Origin: Luteibaculum sp964627445
Lineage (GTDB): Bacteria > Bacteroidota > Bacteroidia > Flavobacteriales_D > Luteibaculaceae
Direction of reading: 5' to 3'
Length of the DNA: 64,000 nucleotides
NCBI GenBank assembly: GCA_964627445.1
Contig: CAZVJF010000003.1
Location: forward strand, 124,001 to 188,000
This document shows positions 8,042 to 16,513 of the stretch, one piece after another (within the stretch, counting starts at the first letter, position 1; every line of letters starts with the position of its first letter). The notes beneath the pieces were generated by a model that searched no databases, was not told the origin of the DNA, and saw nothing but the letters and a program-made list of their open reading frames with translations. Both the position numbers and the translations under genes were made by a program.

Positions 8042-9370
8042 ATGAAACATATTTTACTCCTTATCACAGTAGCGGCATTTACCCTGCAGAGTAAAGCCCA
8101 ACTCCCCGATCTAAGCGACCTGGGAATTCCCCTAGATTCCATTTCTGTGCTGGATGGCATCTTAACACAAGACCCCAATGGAGAACGCTATCGCGATCCG
8201 GTTTTTGGGTCGGTACTGTATGCTACGGGCATACCGTATGGGGTAGCACCTGTTATTGTAGATTCTGTACGCTTGCCAGGACAAACCTATCCGCTAGCTA
8301 TGGATGTATACCAACCGGCCGTAGATCTGAGCAGCGAGCCACGGCCCGTGATTGTTTTCGCTTTTGGAGGTTCTTTTGTGTACGGTGCTCGGGTATCTCC
8401 AGATATCGTGCAGCTGTGCACCCGCTTTGCGCAATTGGGCTACGTAACGGTATCTATCGATTATCGGTTAAGTGACGAGTTACTGATACGTCCTACCTAC
8501 CAAAATGCCTTTAGAGCGGTAGGAAAAGCCATGCACGACATGCGAGCAGCTGTGCGCTTCTTACGCATGCAGGAGGCTAACCTGGCCAACATCCTCAACA
8601 TAGATACCGAGAGAATTTATGTAGGAGGTGTATCTGCTGGCGCCTTTGCGGCACTGCACACTGCGTATTTAGATCGCGTAGATGAGTTACCCTTGGAATT
8701 CCAACCCATTATCGAGGACATTGGAGGCATAGAGGGCGAAAGCGGAAACCCCGAGTTTTCATCTGCCGTTGCCGGCTGCATAAACCTATGTGGTGCTTTG
8801 GGAGAAAAAGAATGGATGGAGCCTGGCGATGTGCCTTTGGTGAGTATGCACGGAGATGAGGATGGTACGGTACCTTACGATAGCGATACCATACGCGCAC
8901 TCGATATCAACTATCCCGTTGATGGCTCAGCAGCCATTCACAGACACGCCAATCGCATCGGAGTGCACAACGACTTTTATACCTACGTAGGTGCAGGTCA
9001 CACCCCATTTGTGCTTCCCGGCTTGGTGGGCCCATCGGAAATGGCGTACATGGACACCACCTTTTGGTTTATTCGCGATTTTATGTTCCCCTTAGTTACT
9101 GGCGAAACCTCAAGTGTCTTGAACTCTCCGAACGCAGCAGAACGTATTTCACTGTTTCCCAACCCCACACCGGGCTCTTTTCATTTGCCTACGCAACTGC
9201 AGGGTAAAGCGGTATCGGTATCTGCCTATGGTATGGATGGAAAAATGGTTTGGCAGGAAGAGCGATTGTACCAAGGAACTGCCCTACACCTAGATGCCCC
9301 TCCTGGCGTCTACACCATGGTAGTGGAAACGCAAAACACGCAATACATGAGCAAACTCTTGGTGGAATAA
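8042..9370 (+). CDS. Secreted alpha/beta hydrolase (carboxylesterase-like) with T9SS type A sorting domain
   Basis: A 442-residue secreted esterase-like enzyme. The signal peptide spans about residues 1-20 (ending SKAQ). The hydrolase domain (about 65-350) has an oxyanion segment FAFGGSFVYG, the nucleophile elbow GVSAG with Ser198, an acid candidate Asp274 in HGDEDGTVPY, and His320 in GAGHTPF, giving a complete catalytic triad. Residues about 370-442 form a type A sorting domain beginning LFPNPTPGSF, so the enzyme is expected to be secreted or anchored at the surface by T9SS. The substrate is unknown: carboxylesters, acetylated polysaccharide or polyester are all possible. A strong bidirectional terminator separates it from the convergent phosphatase. 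Confidence 0.87.
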   Translation: MKHILLLITVAAFTLQSKAQLPDLSDLGIPLDSISVLDGILTQDPNGERYRDPVFGSVLYATGIPYGVAPVIVDSVRLPGQTYPLAMDVYQPAVDLSSEPRPVIVFAFGGSFVYGARVSPDIVQLCTRFAQLGYVTVSIDYRLSDELLIRPTYQNAFRAVGKAMHDMRAAVRFLRMQEANLANILNIDTERIYVGGVSAGAFAALHTAYLDRVDELPLEFQPIIEDIGGIEGESGNPEFSSAVAGCINLCGALGEKEWMEPGDVPLVSMHGDEDGTVPYDSDTIRALDINYPVDGSAAIHRHANRIGVHNDFYTYVGAGHTPFVLPGLVGPSEMAYMDTTFWFIRDFMFPLVTGETSSVLNSPNAAERISLFPNPTPGSFHLPTQLQGKAVSVSAYGMDGKMVWQEERLYQGTALHLDAPPGVYTMVVETQNTQYMSKLLVE

Positions 9371-9390
9371 TTCAAGATCTTTTGCTACCC

Positions 9391-9430
9391 AACCAAAAGC
9401 CCAGCTCTGCAAAGAGCTGGGCTTTTGGTT
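9391..9430. terminator. Bidirectional intrinsic terminator, perfect 18-bp stem
   Basis: AACCAAAAGCCCAGCTCT pairs perfectly with its complement across a GCAA tetraloop. The outer stem is A/T-rich, giving a U tract when read from either strand. It lies between the convergent hydrolase and phosphatase genes and would terminate both. Confidence 0.92.
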
Positions 9431-9461
9431 TTAAATACAATCCAAGCAAATAGAGTAATAC

Positions 9462-11072
9462 CTACTGTACCATAAATTTTACCACGCGTTTTTGCCACCC
9501 CATTTTTAATACTCCAATGTAGGTTCCCGGGCTTAAATTGGTAGGAATAGGATACATGCGGTTTCCACTGTTTAATTCGGTTTTCTCTAACAAAACAGCC
9601 ACTTCCTTGCCCGATGCATCTAAAATAGCTAGCGATGCTGCCGTAGGTTGAAAAACCTCAAATGCCAGCCATTGCTTACCAAACTGGTTGCGGAGTTCTA
9701 GTTGCGTTTCGCCCTGTGCAGGTAGTTCATTTACAGCGGTTGAATTTCCAGGAGTTCCATCGGGTGATTTTATGATTTGATACTCATCCAGTACTTCACC
9801 GCTAGTTGTCACATACCTACTGGTAAGGGTATCGCCATGGACGCGGATGGCTACCGACCCCATGTTTACATTGTCGTTATACACCATAATGGGGTGATCC
9901 ATAGTCCCGCTATCGCTTACTTTACCCGAGTTTCCAACCACATTATATACGGTACCGCGTCCGGCTTGCAGCCCTTCGGTGGCTTTGTAATAGGGAGTTC
10001 CATCTGCAGGTCTTCCCGAACTGGCATCTACGGCATTTAAATTCTCATTCCACAAAAAGGAATAGCCGTAGTGCCCGTTGATGAGCATGGAGCGCTCATA
10101 CACGTGACTGTGACCACTGAGACCCAAATCGATGCCGCCCAATTCCATAATAGGCACTATGTTTTGGCGAAACATATTCATGATACCGAAAGGATCATCG
10201 CTATCGTGCGAGCCTTTGGTGTAAGGTGGCTGGTGCCAATACACAATTTTCCATTTCTTGTCGTTAAGGGCTAAATCGGCTGCCAACCAAAGCTGCATGG
10301 GGCTTGCCGCTGGTACGTAAATCCATGGCGACCACTCGGAGTTGAGGCATACAAAATGTACATCGCCATAGTCGAAGGAGTAGTAGTACTCGCTGCCGCT
10401 GGCCAATCCACCCGACTCCCCTTGCGTAGGCAGGGTAAAAATATCGTAGTAGGGTCCATCGTGGGTTATAATGTCTACCGACTTATAATCGTGGTTCCCA
10501 GGAGCCGGCCATACCGTTAGGTTGCGGTATAAATCGGGGTACATTTCAAAATTGTTGGTTTGGTACTCCAAATCTGTACCATCGCCATAGGCATTGTCGC
10601 CCAGTTGCAACCAAACATCGGTTTCCCAACCTTGCTGCTGCATATAGCGCACGTAGGCATCTTTTACATCGGTTTGGTCTTGGCTGCCGGTACCAAAGTC
10701 GCCAATGGCCCAAATATTTACGGGTCCATCGTAATCATCGGCAGGAAGGGTTCTAAAGTTGTAGTCTTCTGTAGGCGTATGCAGCGGAGCCTCGTTGCCT
10801 TTGCACCCACACTCGTAGCGATACCGAGATCCAGGCTCCAAACCTCCTAGGGTAACCACGTGGTCGGAATCGGAAACCGTAGTTTCTACACGGTGCATGT
10901 TTCCGTCTTTGTAGTACTGCACCCAAGCCTGGCAAGGCTCGGTGGTGCGGTAGCGCACGGTAATCTCGTCTTGTGTAGCTTTGTTGAGGTAGGGTCCGCG
11001 TTTAATGGAGATACTTTGTGCGAACAATGCCGTTAGGAAAACGGTAAACGATACAGTAAGGAAATACTTCAT
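9462..11072 (-). CDS. Secreted purple acid phosphatase-like metallophosphoesterase with T9SS type A sorting domain
   Basis: A 536-residue secreted phosphatase. A signal peptide (about 1-19) precedes a fibronectin-like purple acid phosphatase N domain (RGPYLNKATQDEITVRYRT). The calcineurin-like catalytic domain has all five motif blocks: GDFG with Asp125, GDNAY with Asp159 and Tyr162, GNHD with Asn193 and His194, YWHQPPY with His280, and GHSHVYER with His321 and His323. Tyr162 is the ligand that gives the iron enzyme its colour. Residues about 445-536 form a T9SS type A domain, though the usual PNP start is degenerate. It probably releases phosphate from organic phosphate outside the cell. Its leader has a hairpin at 11095-11132. 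Confidence 0.9.
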   Translation of the reverse strand: MKYFLTVSFTVFLTALFAQSISIKRGPYLNKATQDEITVRYRTTEPCQAWVQYYKDGNMHRVETTVSDSDHVVTLGGLEPGSRYRYECGCKGNEAPLHTPTEDYNFRTLPADDYDGPVNIWAIGDFGTGSQDQTDVKDAYVRYMQQQGWETDVWLQLGDNAYGDGTDLEYQTNNFEMYPDLYRNLTVWPAPGNHDYKSVDIITHDGPYYDIFTLPTQGESGGLASGSEYYYSFDYGDVHFVCLNSEWSPWIYVPAASPMQLWLAADLALNDKKWKIVYWHQPPYTKGSHDSDDPFGIMNMFRQNIVPIMELGGIDLGLSGHSHVYERSMLINGHYGYSFLWNENLNAVDASSGRPADGTPYYKATEGLQAGRGTVYNVVGNSGKVSDSGTMDHPIMVYNDNVNMGSVAIRVHGDTLTSRYVTTSGEVLDEYQIIKSPDGTPGNSTAVNELPAQGETQLELRNQFGKQWLAFEVFQPTAASLAILDASGKEVAVLLEKTELNSGNRMYPIPTNLSPGTYIGVLKMGWQKRVVKFMVQ

Positions 11073-11094
11073 GGTAAGAGCTTAGACGGTAAAA

Positions 11095-11132
11095 TTAGAC
11101 TTCCATACAGGTATTGCTACCAATACGTCTAA
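11095..11132 (-). promoter_or_regulatory. Nested inverted repeat in the leader of the phosphatase gene
   Basis: TTAGAC (11095-11100) pairs with GTCTAA (11127-11132), and inside it GTATTG pairs with CAATAC around a CTAC loop. It lies 23-60 bases upstream of the phosphatase start at 11072. A second direct TTAGAC sits nearby. It could be an operator or a leader hairpin; nothing shows which. Confidence 0.3.
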
Positions 11133-11197
11133 GTCCTAACTTGAAGTTAACCTAGCGCTAACACAATTCTAACAAAACCCTACCCATAGGTTTACCG

Positions 11198-11815
11198 ATG
11201 CAATTATTCCCACTTCCAGCCGATGCCCATAAAAACCTGCTACCGCAAGATGGTGCCGTGTACTACCATGGCCCGATTTTCACCTCGGAAGAGGCGAACT
11301 CGCTATTTCAAACATTACAAAAGGAAATAGCCTGGCAGCACGATGAAGTTTTTATTTATGGAAAACGCATTGTTACCCAACGCGAAGTAGCCTGGTACGG
11401 CAACAAACCCTTTGCGTACACCTACAGCAAAAGCACAAAAACCGCCTTGCCCTGGACGCCCGCTTTACTCCGCATAAAAGAACAGGTTGAAGCAGCCACA
11501 AAACACCACTACAACAGTTGCTTGTTAAACTTATACCACAATGGCAGCGAGGGTATGGCCTGGCATAGCGATGATGAAAAAGAACTGCAACGGCACGGAA
11601 GCATTGCATCGGTAAGTTTGGGTGCACAGCGCAAGTTTGTTTTTAAGCACCGCCAAGCCCAAGAAAAGGTGGAGCTGTGGCTGGAGCACGGAAGTCTGCT
11701 CAATATGGAAGGCCCCACGCAAGACTATTGGTTGCATCGCCTTCCTCCCACCAAAAAAGTAGACACACCGCGAATAAATCTTACTTTTAGAACCATTGCA
11801 AAAACCGACTTGTAA
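11198..11815 (+). CDS. alkB: AlkB-type alpha-ketoglutarate-dependent DNA/RNA dioxygenase
   Basis: A 205-residue Fe(II)/2-oxoglutarate dioxygenase that removes methyl lesions such as 1-methyladenine and 3-methylcytosine from nucleic acid. The iron facial triad is His123 and Asp125 in MAWHSDDE and His180 in YWLHRLP. The AlkB signature R-x5-R that binds 2-oxoglutarate and substrate is Arg192 to Arg198 (RINLTFR). Length and order fit the compact ALKBH2/3-like bacterial form. The next gene starts with the codon directly after its stop, so the two are probably co-transcribed. Confidence 0.93.
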   Translation: MQLFPLPADAHKNLLPQDGAVYYHGPIFTSEEANSLFQTLQKEIAWQHDEVFIYGKRIVTQREVAWYGNKPFAYTYSKSTKTALPWTPALLRIKEQVEAATKHHYNSCLLNLYHNGSEGMAWHSDDEKELQRHGSIASVSLGAQRKFVFKHRQAQEKVELWLEHGSLLNMEGPTQDYWLHRLPPTKKVDTPRINLTFRTIAKTDL

Positions 11816-12277
11816 TTGAAAACTCCCCTCGTTTCTGGAAGTTATCTGCTGGAGAAATTCGCAGGTAAAGGCGGCTGGACTTACATTGCATTGCCGGAAA
11901 TTCCAAATCAGAAAAACTTTCCCTTTGGTTGGATGCTGGTAGATGGCACTGTGGATACCTACCCGCTGCACCAACACAAACTGATGCCCCAGGGCAACGG
12001 ACATCTGATGCTTTCGGTAAATGCCAGCATACGAAAAGCGATACAAAAACAAGCAGGCGATACGGTGCAACTGGAATTATATCGTGCTACAGCGCATGCC
12101 GAAGTGCCCCAGGAAATTTTAGACTGCCTGGCGATGGAAAGCAAAACGGTGCAGGACAACTTTACCCAACTCCCCGCTGCCGATAAACAGCAATTTATGC
12201 GCTGGATATACGAAGCCAAAACAGAAGATACCAAGGCGAAACGCATTGTGGCGATGATGAACCAAATGGACCATTAA
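11816..12277 (+). CDS. YdeI/OmpD-associated (DUF1905-like) protein
   Basis: A 153-residue cytoplasmic protein with two parts. The first (about 1-85) resembles DUF1905: GGWTYIALPE, FGWMLVDGTVD and MLSVNASIRKAIQKQAGDTVQLEL. The second (about 90-153) fits the OmdA/YdeI-type tail with RWIYEAKTEDTKAKRI. The start codon appears to be TTG immediately after the alkB stop; the first ATG in frame would remove about 39 residues of the conserved domain. The family's biochemical role is not established. Co-transcription with alkB suggests no more than shared expression. Confidence 0.72.
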   Translation: MKTPLVSGSYLLEKFAGKGGWTYIALPEIPNQKNFPFGWMLVDGTVDTYPLHQHKLMPQGNGHLMLSVNASIRKAIQKQAGDTVQLELYRATAHAEVPQEILDCLAMESKTVQDNFTQLPAADKQQFMRWIYEAKTEDTKAKRIVAMMNQMDH

Positions 12278-12278
12278 G

Positions 12279-12794
12279 ATGAAGGTTAGAAAGCTTGTTC
12301 AATTAATTATTCAACTGTGTGGCCTGTATGGCTTAATCACTGGTTTATTTATTTCGTTGCCGCAGCAATTGACACTGTTGCTCTCTGTTCAGGAGATAGA
12401 TTTTGTGGTATGGTCCATCCTTAGCATAGTAATCCTGATAACACCTTATTTAGCCATTATCTATGGTGCAAACTGGATTATCCGTATCCTCAAAATCGAT
12501 AAAAGTTTCGGGGAGGATGTTTTAAGCTTTAATGACATTCCTAAAACCCAGTTTTTCGCCTTAGGATGTTTTTGTGTAGGCGGTTTCATTCTAATCGACA
12601 AGCTGCCTTTTCTTGTTCAGAATCTCCTTTATACGTTTAGAACCGAGGTTATTCCCGGAGACACTTTTCAGATTAAAGAAAACCTCAACTGGTTACCCAA
12701 TTTTGTCAGCTGTATCATTGGTTTTCTTCTGGTCACTAAAAACATGTGGTTTGCCAAGCAAGTTGTCAAGACCTTACCAAATAACGAAGCCTAA
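12279..12794 (+). CDS. Unrecognised four-helix membrane protein
   Basis: A 171-residue protein I do not recognise. It shows about four hydrophobic segments: residues 8-32, 43-68, 91-113 and 138-155. Between the second and third lies a polar stretch with KIDKSFGEDVLSF, and a basic tail follows the fourth. It starts one base after the previous stop. Nothing suggests an enzyme or transporter family. Confidence 0.6.
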   Translation: MKVRKLVQLIIQLCGLYGLITGLFISLPQQLTLLLSVQEIDFVVWSILSIVILITPYLAIIYGANWIIRILKIDKSFGEDVLSFNDIPKTQFFALGCFCVGGFILIDKLPFLVQNLLYTFRTEVIPGDTFQIKENLNWLPNFVSCIIGFLLVTKNMWFAKQVVKTLPNNEA

Positions 12795-12844
12795 AATAGC
12801 ATTCCCTTAAAAGTCCTTGCCGGTTTTTGCATTAGCTTCGCAGC

Positions 12845-13420
12845 ATGGATTTTAGTTTTTACCTCCAACAAGGCATAGACCATATTTTAGATATGGCGGG
12901 ATACGACCACATGTTGTTTGTGGTGGCATTGTGTGCGTTGTACGAAATAAAGCAGTGGAAAAAAGTACTCATCCTCCTTACCGCATTTACGGTAGGGCAC
13001 ACGGTGACTTTAATTTTATCGGGCTTGGATGTACTGCGCTTACCGCAAGATCTTATTGAAACGCTCATTCCCATCACCATCTTCCTCACTGCGCTAAATA
13101 ACATCGTGTTTTACAAGAGAATGCGCAGCAGCAAAACCAGTTACAATTACTTTGTGGCCTTGGTGTTTGGTTTTATACACGGAGCCGGTTTTAGCAATTT
13201 TTTCCGCGCTATGCTGGCCGATATCAGTAGCGATATCATCATGCCTTTATTAGCCTTTAACATAGGGATAGAGCTGGGCCAAATTGTTATTGTCATCGTG
13301 TTTTTTGCCCTGTACTTTTTGGTAAATCTCCTGGGTAAATTCCCACACCAACGCTGGAGTACCTCGGTGAGCATATTTGCAGCCACGGTATCGGGACTTA
13401 TGATTGTAGGCGCGTTGTAA
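12845..13420 (+). CDS. HupE/UreJ family membrane protein (putative metal permease)
   Basis: A 191-residue membrane protein of the HupE/UreJ superfamily, some members of which import nickel or cobalt. It has six to seven hydrophobic segments. Conserved polar residues inside them include GIDHILDMAGYDHMLF near the N terminus (histidine and aspartate pairs), TVGHTVTL, and FGFIHGAGFS, the typical second histidine signature. The downstream gene shares one base with its stop (TAATG) and encodes an exported DUF6702 protein, probably its periplasmic partner. No urease or hydrogenase genes are in the window, so the metal is unknown. Confidence 0.87.
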   Translation: MDFSFYLQQGIDHILDMAGYDHMLFVVALCALYEIKQWKKVLILLTAFTVGHTVTLILSGLDVLRLPQDLIETLIPITIFLTALNNIVFYKRMRSSKTSYNYFVALVFGFIHGAGFSNFFRAMLADISSDIIMPLLAFNIGIELGQIVIVIVFFALYFLVNLLGKFPHQRWSTSVSIFAATVSGLMIVGAL

Positions 13421-13905
13421 TGCGTATTGCCGCGCTCCTATTTGTGGCTTTGTGTTTGGGTAGCTGGGCACCGCATCCGCTTAAAATGAGCACTTGCACC
13501 CTTACCCCTGCAGGCACCGATTTACAGATCAAAGTACGTTTGTTTACCGATGACTTTACCGCTCATATGGAGGATGTCGCTCAGCAGCGCAAACTCAATT
13601 TTGAGAACGCAGGGAAAAAGGAAGCGAAAGCCGTAGCAGATTATTTTCAAGATCACTTTATACTGCAGTGCAATGGTAAAGCCTTACCCCTGCAGCTAAC
13701 AAAGGTGGTTACCGAAGAATACAACCTGGTAACTGCCGTTTTCCTGACCATTTCCATCGCACCTTGCCAAACCCTAACGCTGCGAAACACCCTGATGATG
13801 GACGCTTTTGAAAACCAAAAGAATCTGGTGATATTAAAAGGACCCAACCCAAAAACCTTTGAGATTACGGCTGCTAACAGCCTGGAGTCCATTCCTTTGA
13901 AGTAA
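13420..13905 (+). CDS. Exported DUF6702 family protein
   Basis: A 161-residue protein with a short signal peptide (about 1-16, MRIAALLFVALCLGSW). The mature part begins HPLKMSTCTL, as DUF6702 proteins typically begin with a conserved HP(L/I)K(V/M)S strand; the first histidine could bind metal at a new N terminus. The rest alternates beta strands and one helix. It is translationally coupled to the HupE-like permease through TAATG. A role as a periplasmic metal-handling subunit is an inference from the pairing and the histidine-start pattern. Confidence 0.78.
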   Translation: MRIAALLFVALCLGSWAPHPLKMSTCTLTPAGTDLQIKVRLFTDDFTAHMEDVAQQRKLNFENAGKKEAKAVADYFQDHFILQCNGKALPLQLTKVVTEEYNLVTAVFLTISIAPCQTLTLRNTLMMDAFENQKNLVILKGPNPKTFEITAANSLESIPLK

Positions 13906-14112
13906 GGTACTTTCTGGCATGCTCCAAAATTTCCTCCATTCGTAATGTTTTCGCTGCGAGGCACGGAAAAATGTAGCCAGAACGCAGTGCGTACTCGTAT
14001 CGACAAAAAGCACCATTCAATCGAACAAACAAAGGCTGCTCTCCAACTTCGGCATATTTTGGCTACTTAGGTACTCCCCGCATCGGGTTGGACCTGTGCA
14101 AAAGCCATCGTT

Positions 14113-14541
14113 ATGCTTTATCGCCTTGTTTATTACAGCAGGAGGACACGTGCTTTAGAGGTTAGCGACCTTCGCAGGTTGTTGAAAACGGCCCAGAGCA
14201 ACAACGCCCTAAAGTCCATTACAGGGGCTTTGTATTACAACGATGTGAACTTTATCCAAATTCTGGAAGGCGGACGCAAAGAGGTCAATGAAATTTTCAC
14301 CAAAATATGCCGCGACCACCGGCACACAGACGTAACCTTAACCGAATTTTCTCCCATCACCAAGCGCGATTTTGAAGCGTGGTCCATGTTGTACCTGGGC
14401 AATGAAAACAGTCATTTAAGAACACTTTTACGCTACTCTACAGGGCAAGAACTCAATTTAGGTGAAATGACTTCTCCCAGCATTCTTGCGCTTTTGCTAG
14501 ACCTAAAGCAGAATGTAACCGTGGCACAGCATAAAATTTAA
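14113..14541 (+). CDS. Short BLUF-domain blue-light sensor
   Basis: A 142-residue protein made almost entirely of one BLUF domain, which binds FAD and shifts its hydrogen-bond network in blue light. All key residues align with cyanobacterial PixD at a constant offset of one: Tyr7, Asn31 and Gln49 (FIQILEG) around the flavin, and Trp90 and Met92 (FEAWSM). The tail of about 45 residues forms the capping helices. No output domain is fused, so signalling must work through protein contacts, as in PixD. It is monocistronic, with 207 bases before it and the minus-strand accessory island after it. No recognisable partner lies next to it. Confidence 0.92.
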   Translation: MLYRLVYYSRRTRALEVSDLRRLLKTAQSNNALKSITGALYYNDVNFIQILEGGRKEVNEIFTKICRDHRHTDVTLTEFSPITKRDFEAWSMLYLGNENSHLRTLLRYSTGQELNLGEMTSPSILALLLDLKQNVTVAQHKI

Positions 14542-14651
14542 GGGTACACCAATCCTTTATTTTCCTTGAAGGAACATGTGCCTCGTTTTATCTTCATACC
14601 AAAAAGTTACGATTGAAATCGTGAGCTTAAAGAAAGCTGATTTGGTATTAG

Positions 14652-15146
14652 CTACATCATATGCAACGAGTCACTTTTAAAAATTACTTTTACATTATTA
14701 CCTCTTACCTTAAAATTCCAATATGGCGGTAGATGGTTGTCCATTTGCTCATGCGTGGACTCATATTTCTCTAAACCTGTATCCGAGAGTAGCTGAGTAT
14801 TGTACCACTTAGAACAAGGCCTTTCTTGGTAATCAAAAACAGCAATAAGATCATTTTTAAATCTTCCCAACCCAACAATGCCGTGATTTGGAATAGCACT
14901 TATGGGTAAATATGTTGAAGCTGAAATTGATGCAATAGTATCCTCATCGTTAATTCTAATACTGATGCTATATATTATTTCACGCCCCTTCTGTCCAGGC
15001 ACCTCTTTGGTTTCCAGAGAGTACATTTGAAATGCCTTCGCAATCGGACCACTTAAAGCAGTATTTCCAGAAGAGGGTTCTACACTATTACAAGAACACA
15101 ACAACACCGGCAGTACCAGGTAAAAAACGCTCTTTACAAAACTCAT
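14652..15146 (-). CDS. Predicted lipoprotein, candidate immunity protein for the orphan Rhs-JAB module
   Basis: A 164-residue lipoprotein with signal MSFVKSVFYLVLPVLLCSC (lipobox L-C-S-C). The remainder has strand-rich segments and no family I recognise. Its ATG shares one base with the stop codon of the Rhs-JAB module at 15146-15883 (TAATG), the arrangement typical of toxin/immunity pairs. The immunity role is inferred from this coupling and from its position as the last gene of the array. A lipidated, exported immunity protein would neutralise a toxin outside the cytoplasm. Confidence 0.65.
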   Translation of the reverse strand: MSFVKSVFYLVLPVLLCSCNSVEPSSGNTALSGPIAKAFQMYSLETKEVPGQKGREIIYSISIRINDEDTIASISASTYLPISAIPNHGIVGLGRFKNDLIAVFDYQERPCSKWYNTQLLSDTGLEKYESTHEQMDNHLPPYWNFKVRGNNVKVIFKSDSLHMM

Positions 15147-15883
15147 TACTTACTAAACATTTTAAACTCCCTAGTTTTTGTGCGATAAATTCCACTAGGC
15201 TTAACATCATATACATTTTTAGTGTTTGGAAAATAAACTTGGTTTGAAAATGGCGAAACTCCTCCGTTGTTTTTAGATCTTCTCACTTCTTGTGCCCAAT
15301 CACCTCGTGTTAAACCGTCACCCCAATCCCCCATTGAGGATACCTCCCTGTTAAGTGCAATATTCGGATGAGAATGGATAAAGCTGCTTACAGTACTAAC
15401 ATCTAAACCATAGCGAGGAAAACCTGGAGATAGTTCTTTAAACTGAAACGTACCAATATGAAACTGATTACTCTTATCCTGTGCCATAGACCACTCTACA
15501 TTGCTGTAATCTGCAGCAAAACGAAAAAGTTGTTCTGCCGTTTGCTGGTCACCTGTTGTCCCTCTTCGAAAAATGGCTTGATAGTCATCCACAGATACAT
15601 CTCTGGGTAAGGTGTAGTTTGCTAAATCCGCTAAAATGGTTTTGTCTGCGGCAGAACCTTTTTGGATAGTCATTTCTTCAATATCACCAGAAGTCTGGTT
15701 GACCGCCCACAATCTATCAAAATTATCATCCGTCTTCCTTAACAACGAAATTTGGCCATTTTCATCTAGCCAATAATCATCATCGTTCTCCCACGGCTCG
15801 GTAAACTCTCCTGTAGGATCAACATATTTCAGCGGGTTGTTCAACACATAGGTATACCGGTTGTAATTCTGCGAGTTGCTCAT
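15146..15883 (-). CDS. Orphan Rhs C-terminal module with JAB/JAMM-like metalloprotease toxin domain
   Basis: A 245-residue protein. Its first about 30 residues are the end of an Rhs core (YTYVLNNPLKYVDPTGEF), with no further core present. The variable part (about 31-245) carries a JAMM-type zinc signature: Glu130 in NVEWSM, His170-Ser-His172-Pro, then Ser183-x-x-Asp186. This matches JAB-like toxin domains found at Rhs tips, which are predicted to be peptidases. The ATG lies 3 bases after the stop of the preceding immunity candidate, so translation may be coupled. The first 101 bases duplicate those of the neighbouring module (17124-17224). It appears to be a displaced tip lacking its delivery part. 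Confidence 0.8.
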   Translation of the reverse strand: MSNSQNYNRYTYVLNNPLKYVDPTGEFTEPWENDDDYWLDENGQISLLRKTDDNFDRLWAVNQTSGDIEEMTIQKGSAADKTILADLANYTLPRDVSVDDYQAIFRRGTTGDQQTAEQLFRFAADYSNVEWSMAQDKSNQFHIGTFQFKELSPGFPRYGLDVSTVSSFIHSHPNIALNREVSSMGDWGDGLTRGDWAQEVRRSKNNGGVSPFSNQVYFPNTKNVYDVKPSGIYRTKTREFKMFSK

Positions 15884-15888
15884 GTCTT
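15788..15888 (-). repeat. Rhs junction repeat, copy 2
   Basis: This 101-base segment aligns without gaps to 17124-17224, with about 12 mismatches by hand count. It encodes the conserved end of the Rhs core up to DPTGEFTEPWE. Its outer edge ends abruptly 1 base past the immunity gene's stop, which marks a recombination junction. Confidence 0.88.
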
Positions 15889-16513
15889 AATCTGGAAATT
15901 TCCACCCGTCATCTTGCATCTCTTTGAGCGCGCTTTTTATAAAATTCATGTCGCAATCACTTTTAGAGACTTGTTGAAATTCCTTTTTCCATTTTTGTTT
16001 GTAAAACCAATTAGCCCCATTAGGATAATGATCATGATAGAGAGTGTCTGTTCCTTGAATCATAAAGTTCGGGTATGACTCAAAATACTCAACTACTACG
16101 GATTGGCTATTATTAGTCTTGTATACTAGGTTTTCCATTTTTCCCATGGCATTACTTTGAACGAATATTGGTCTTTGAAGGGAAATTACCCCTTTAAGCT
16201 CGTAGTGTACATTTCGAGCATCATTGATAGACAGATGAATATAGTTTACCCCTTCTTTTCGTTCCAAACTTAGCATTACCACACAATCTTTTGCCTCCTT
16301 GATACAAGGATGGAATTCTTCAAGAAACGATTCTATTATTTGACGCAAGTTCTGATTTACTAATTTGAACTCAGCCAAAACAAGAGTATCCTCTCCTGTC
16401 TTGTTGTAATTCAGAATTATTTCATCGTTTTTTTGAGCTTGTAATGAAATCCCCAAAAAAAATGCAACAGCAACAACAAGTAAAAAGTACCAAAGATTAC
16501 CTGTACACATCAT
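15887..16513 (-). CDS. Exported candidate immunity protein for the Rhs-JAB module upstream
   Basis: About 208 residues from ATG 16513 (or 205-207 from nearby starts). The N terminus has a signal peptide: MMCTGNLWYFLLVVAVAFFL, then GISLQAQ. The mature part is mixed alpha/beta, unrecognised, and contains a cysteine pair near HPCIKEAKDC. The start overlaps the last 17 bases of the Rhs-JAB gene (16497-17525), a coupling typical of toxin/immunity pairs. An upstream in-frame TTG-type start would extend it further into the toxin gene and would spoil the signal peptide. The immunity role is inferred from context. Export suggests protection in the periplasm. Confidence 0.65.
   Translation of the reverse strand: MMCTGNLWYFLLVVAVAFFLGISLQAQKNDEIILNYNKTGEDTLVLAEFKLVNQNLRQIIESFLEEFHPCIKEAKDCVVMLSLERKEGVNYIHLSINDARNVHYELKGVISLQRPIFVQSNAMGKMENLVYKTNNSQSVVVEYFESYPNFMIQGTDTLYHDHYPNGANWFYKQKWKKEFQQVSKSDCDMNFIKSALKEMQDDGWKFPD

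Noticed and set aside
11531..12070. 179-codon minus-strand frame across alkB and the YdeI-like gene
   Set aside because: Both plus-strand genes are clearly supported; the antisense frame spans their junction and has no recognisable domain.
13906..14112. A 60-codon minus-strand frame in the gap before the BLUF gene
   Set aside because: It has no signal, domain or start context, and it runs into the end of the DUF6702 gene; treated as non-coding.
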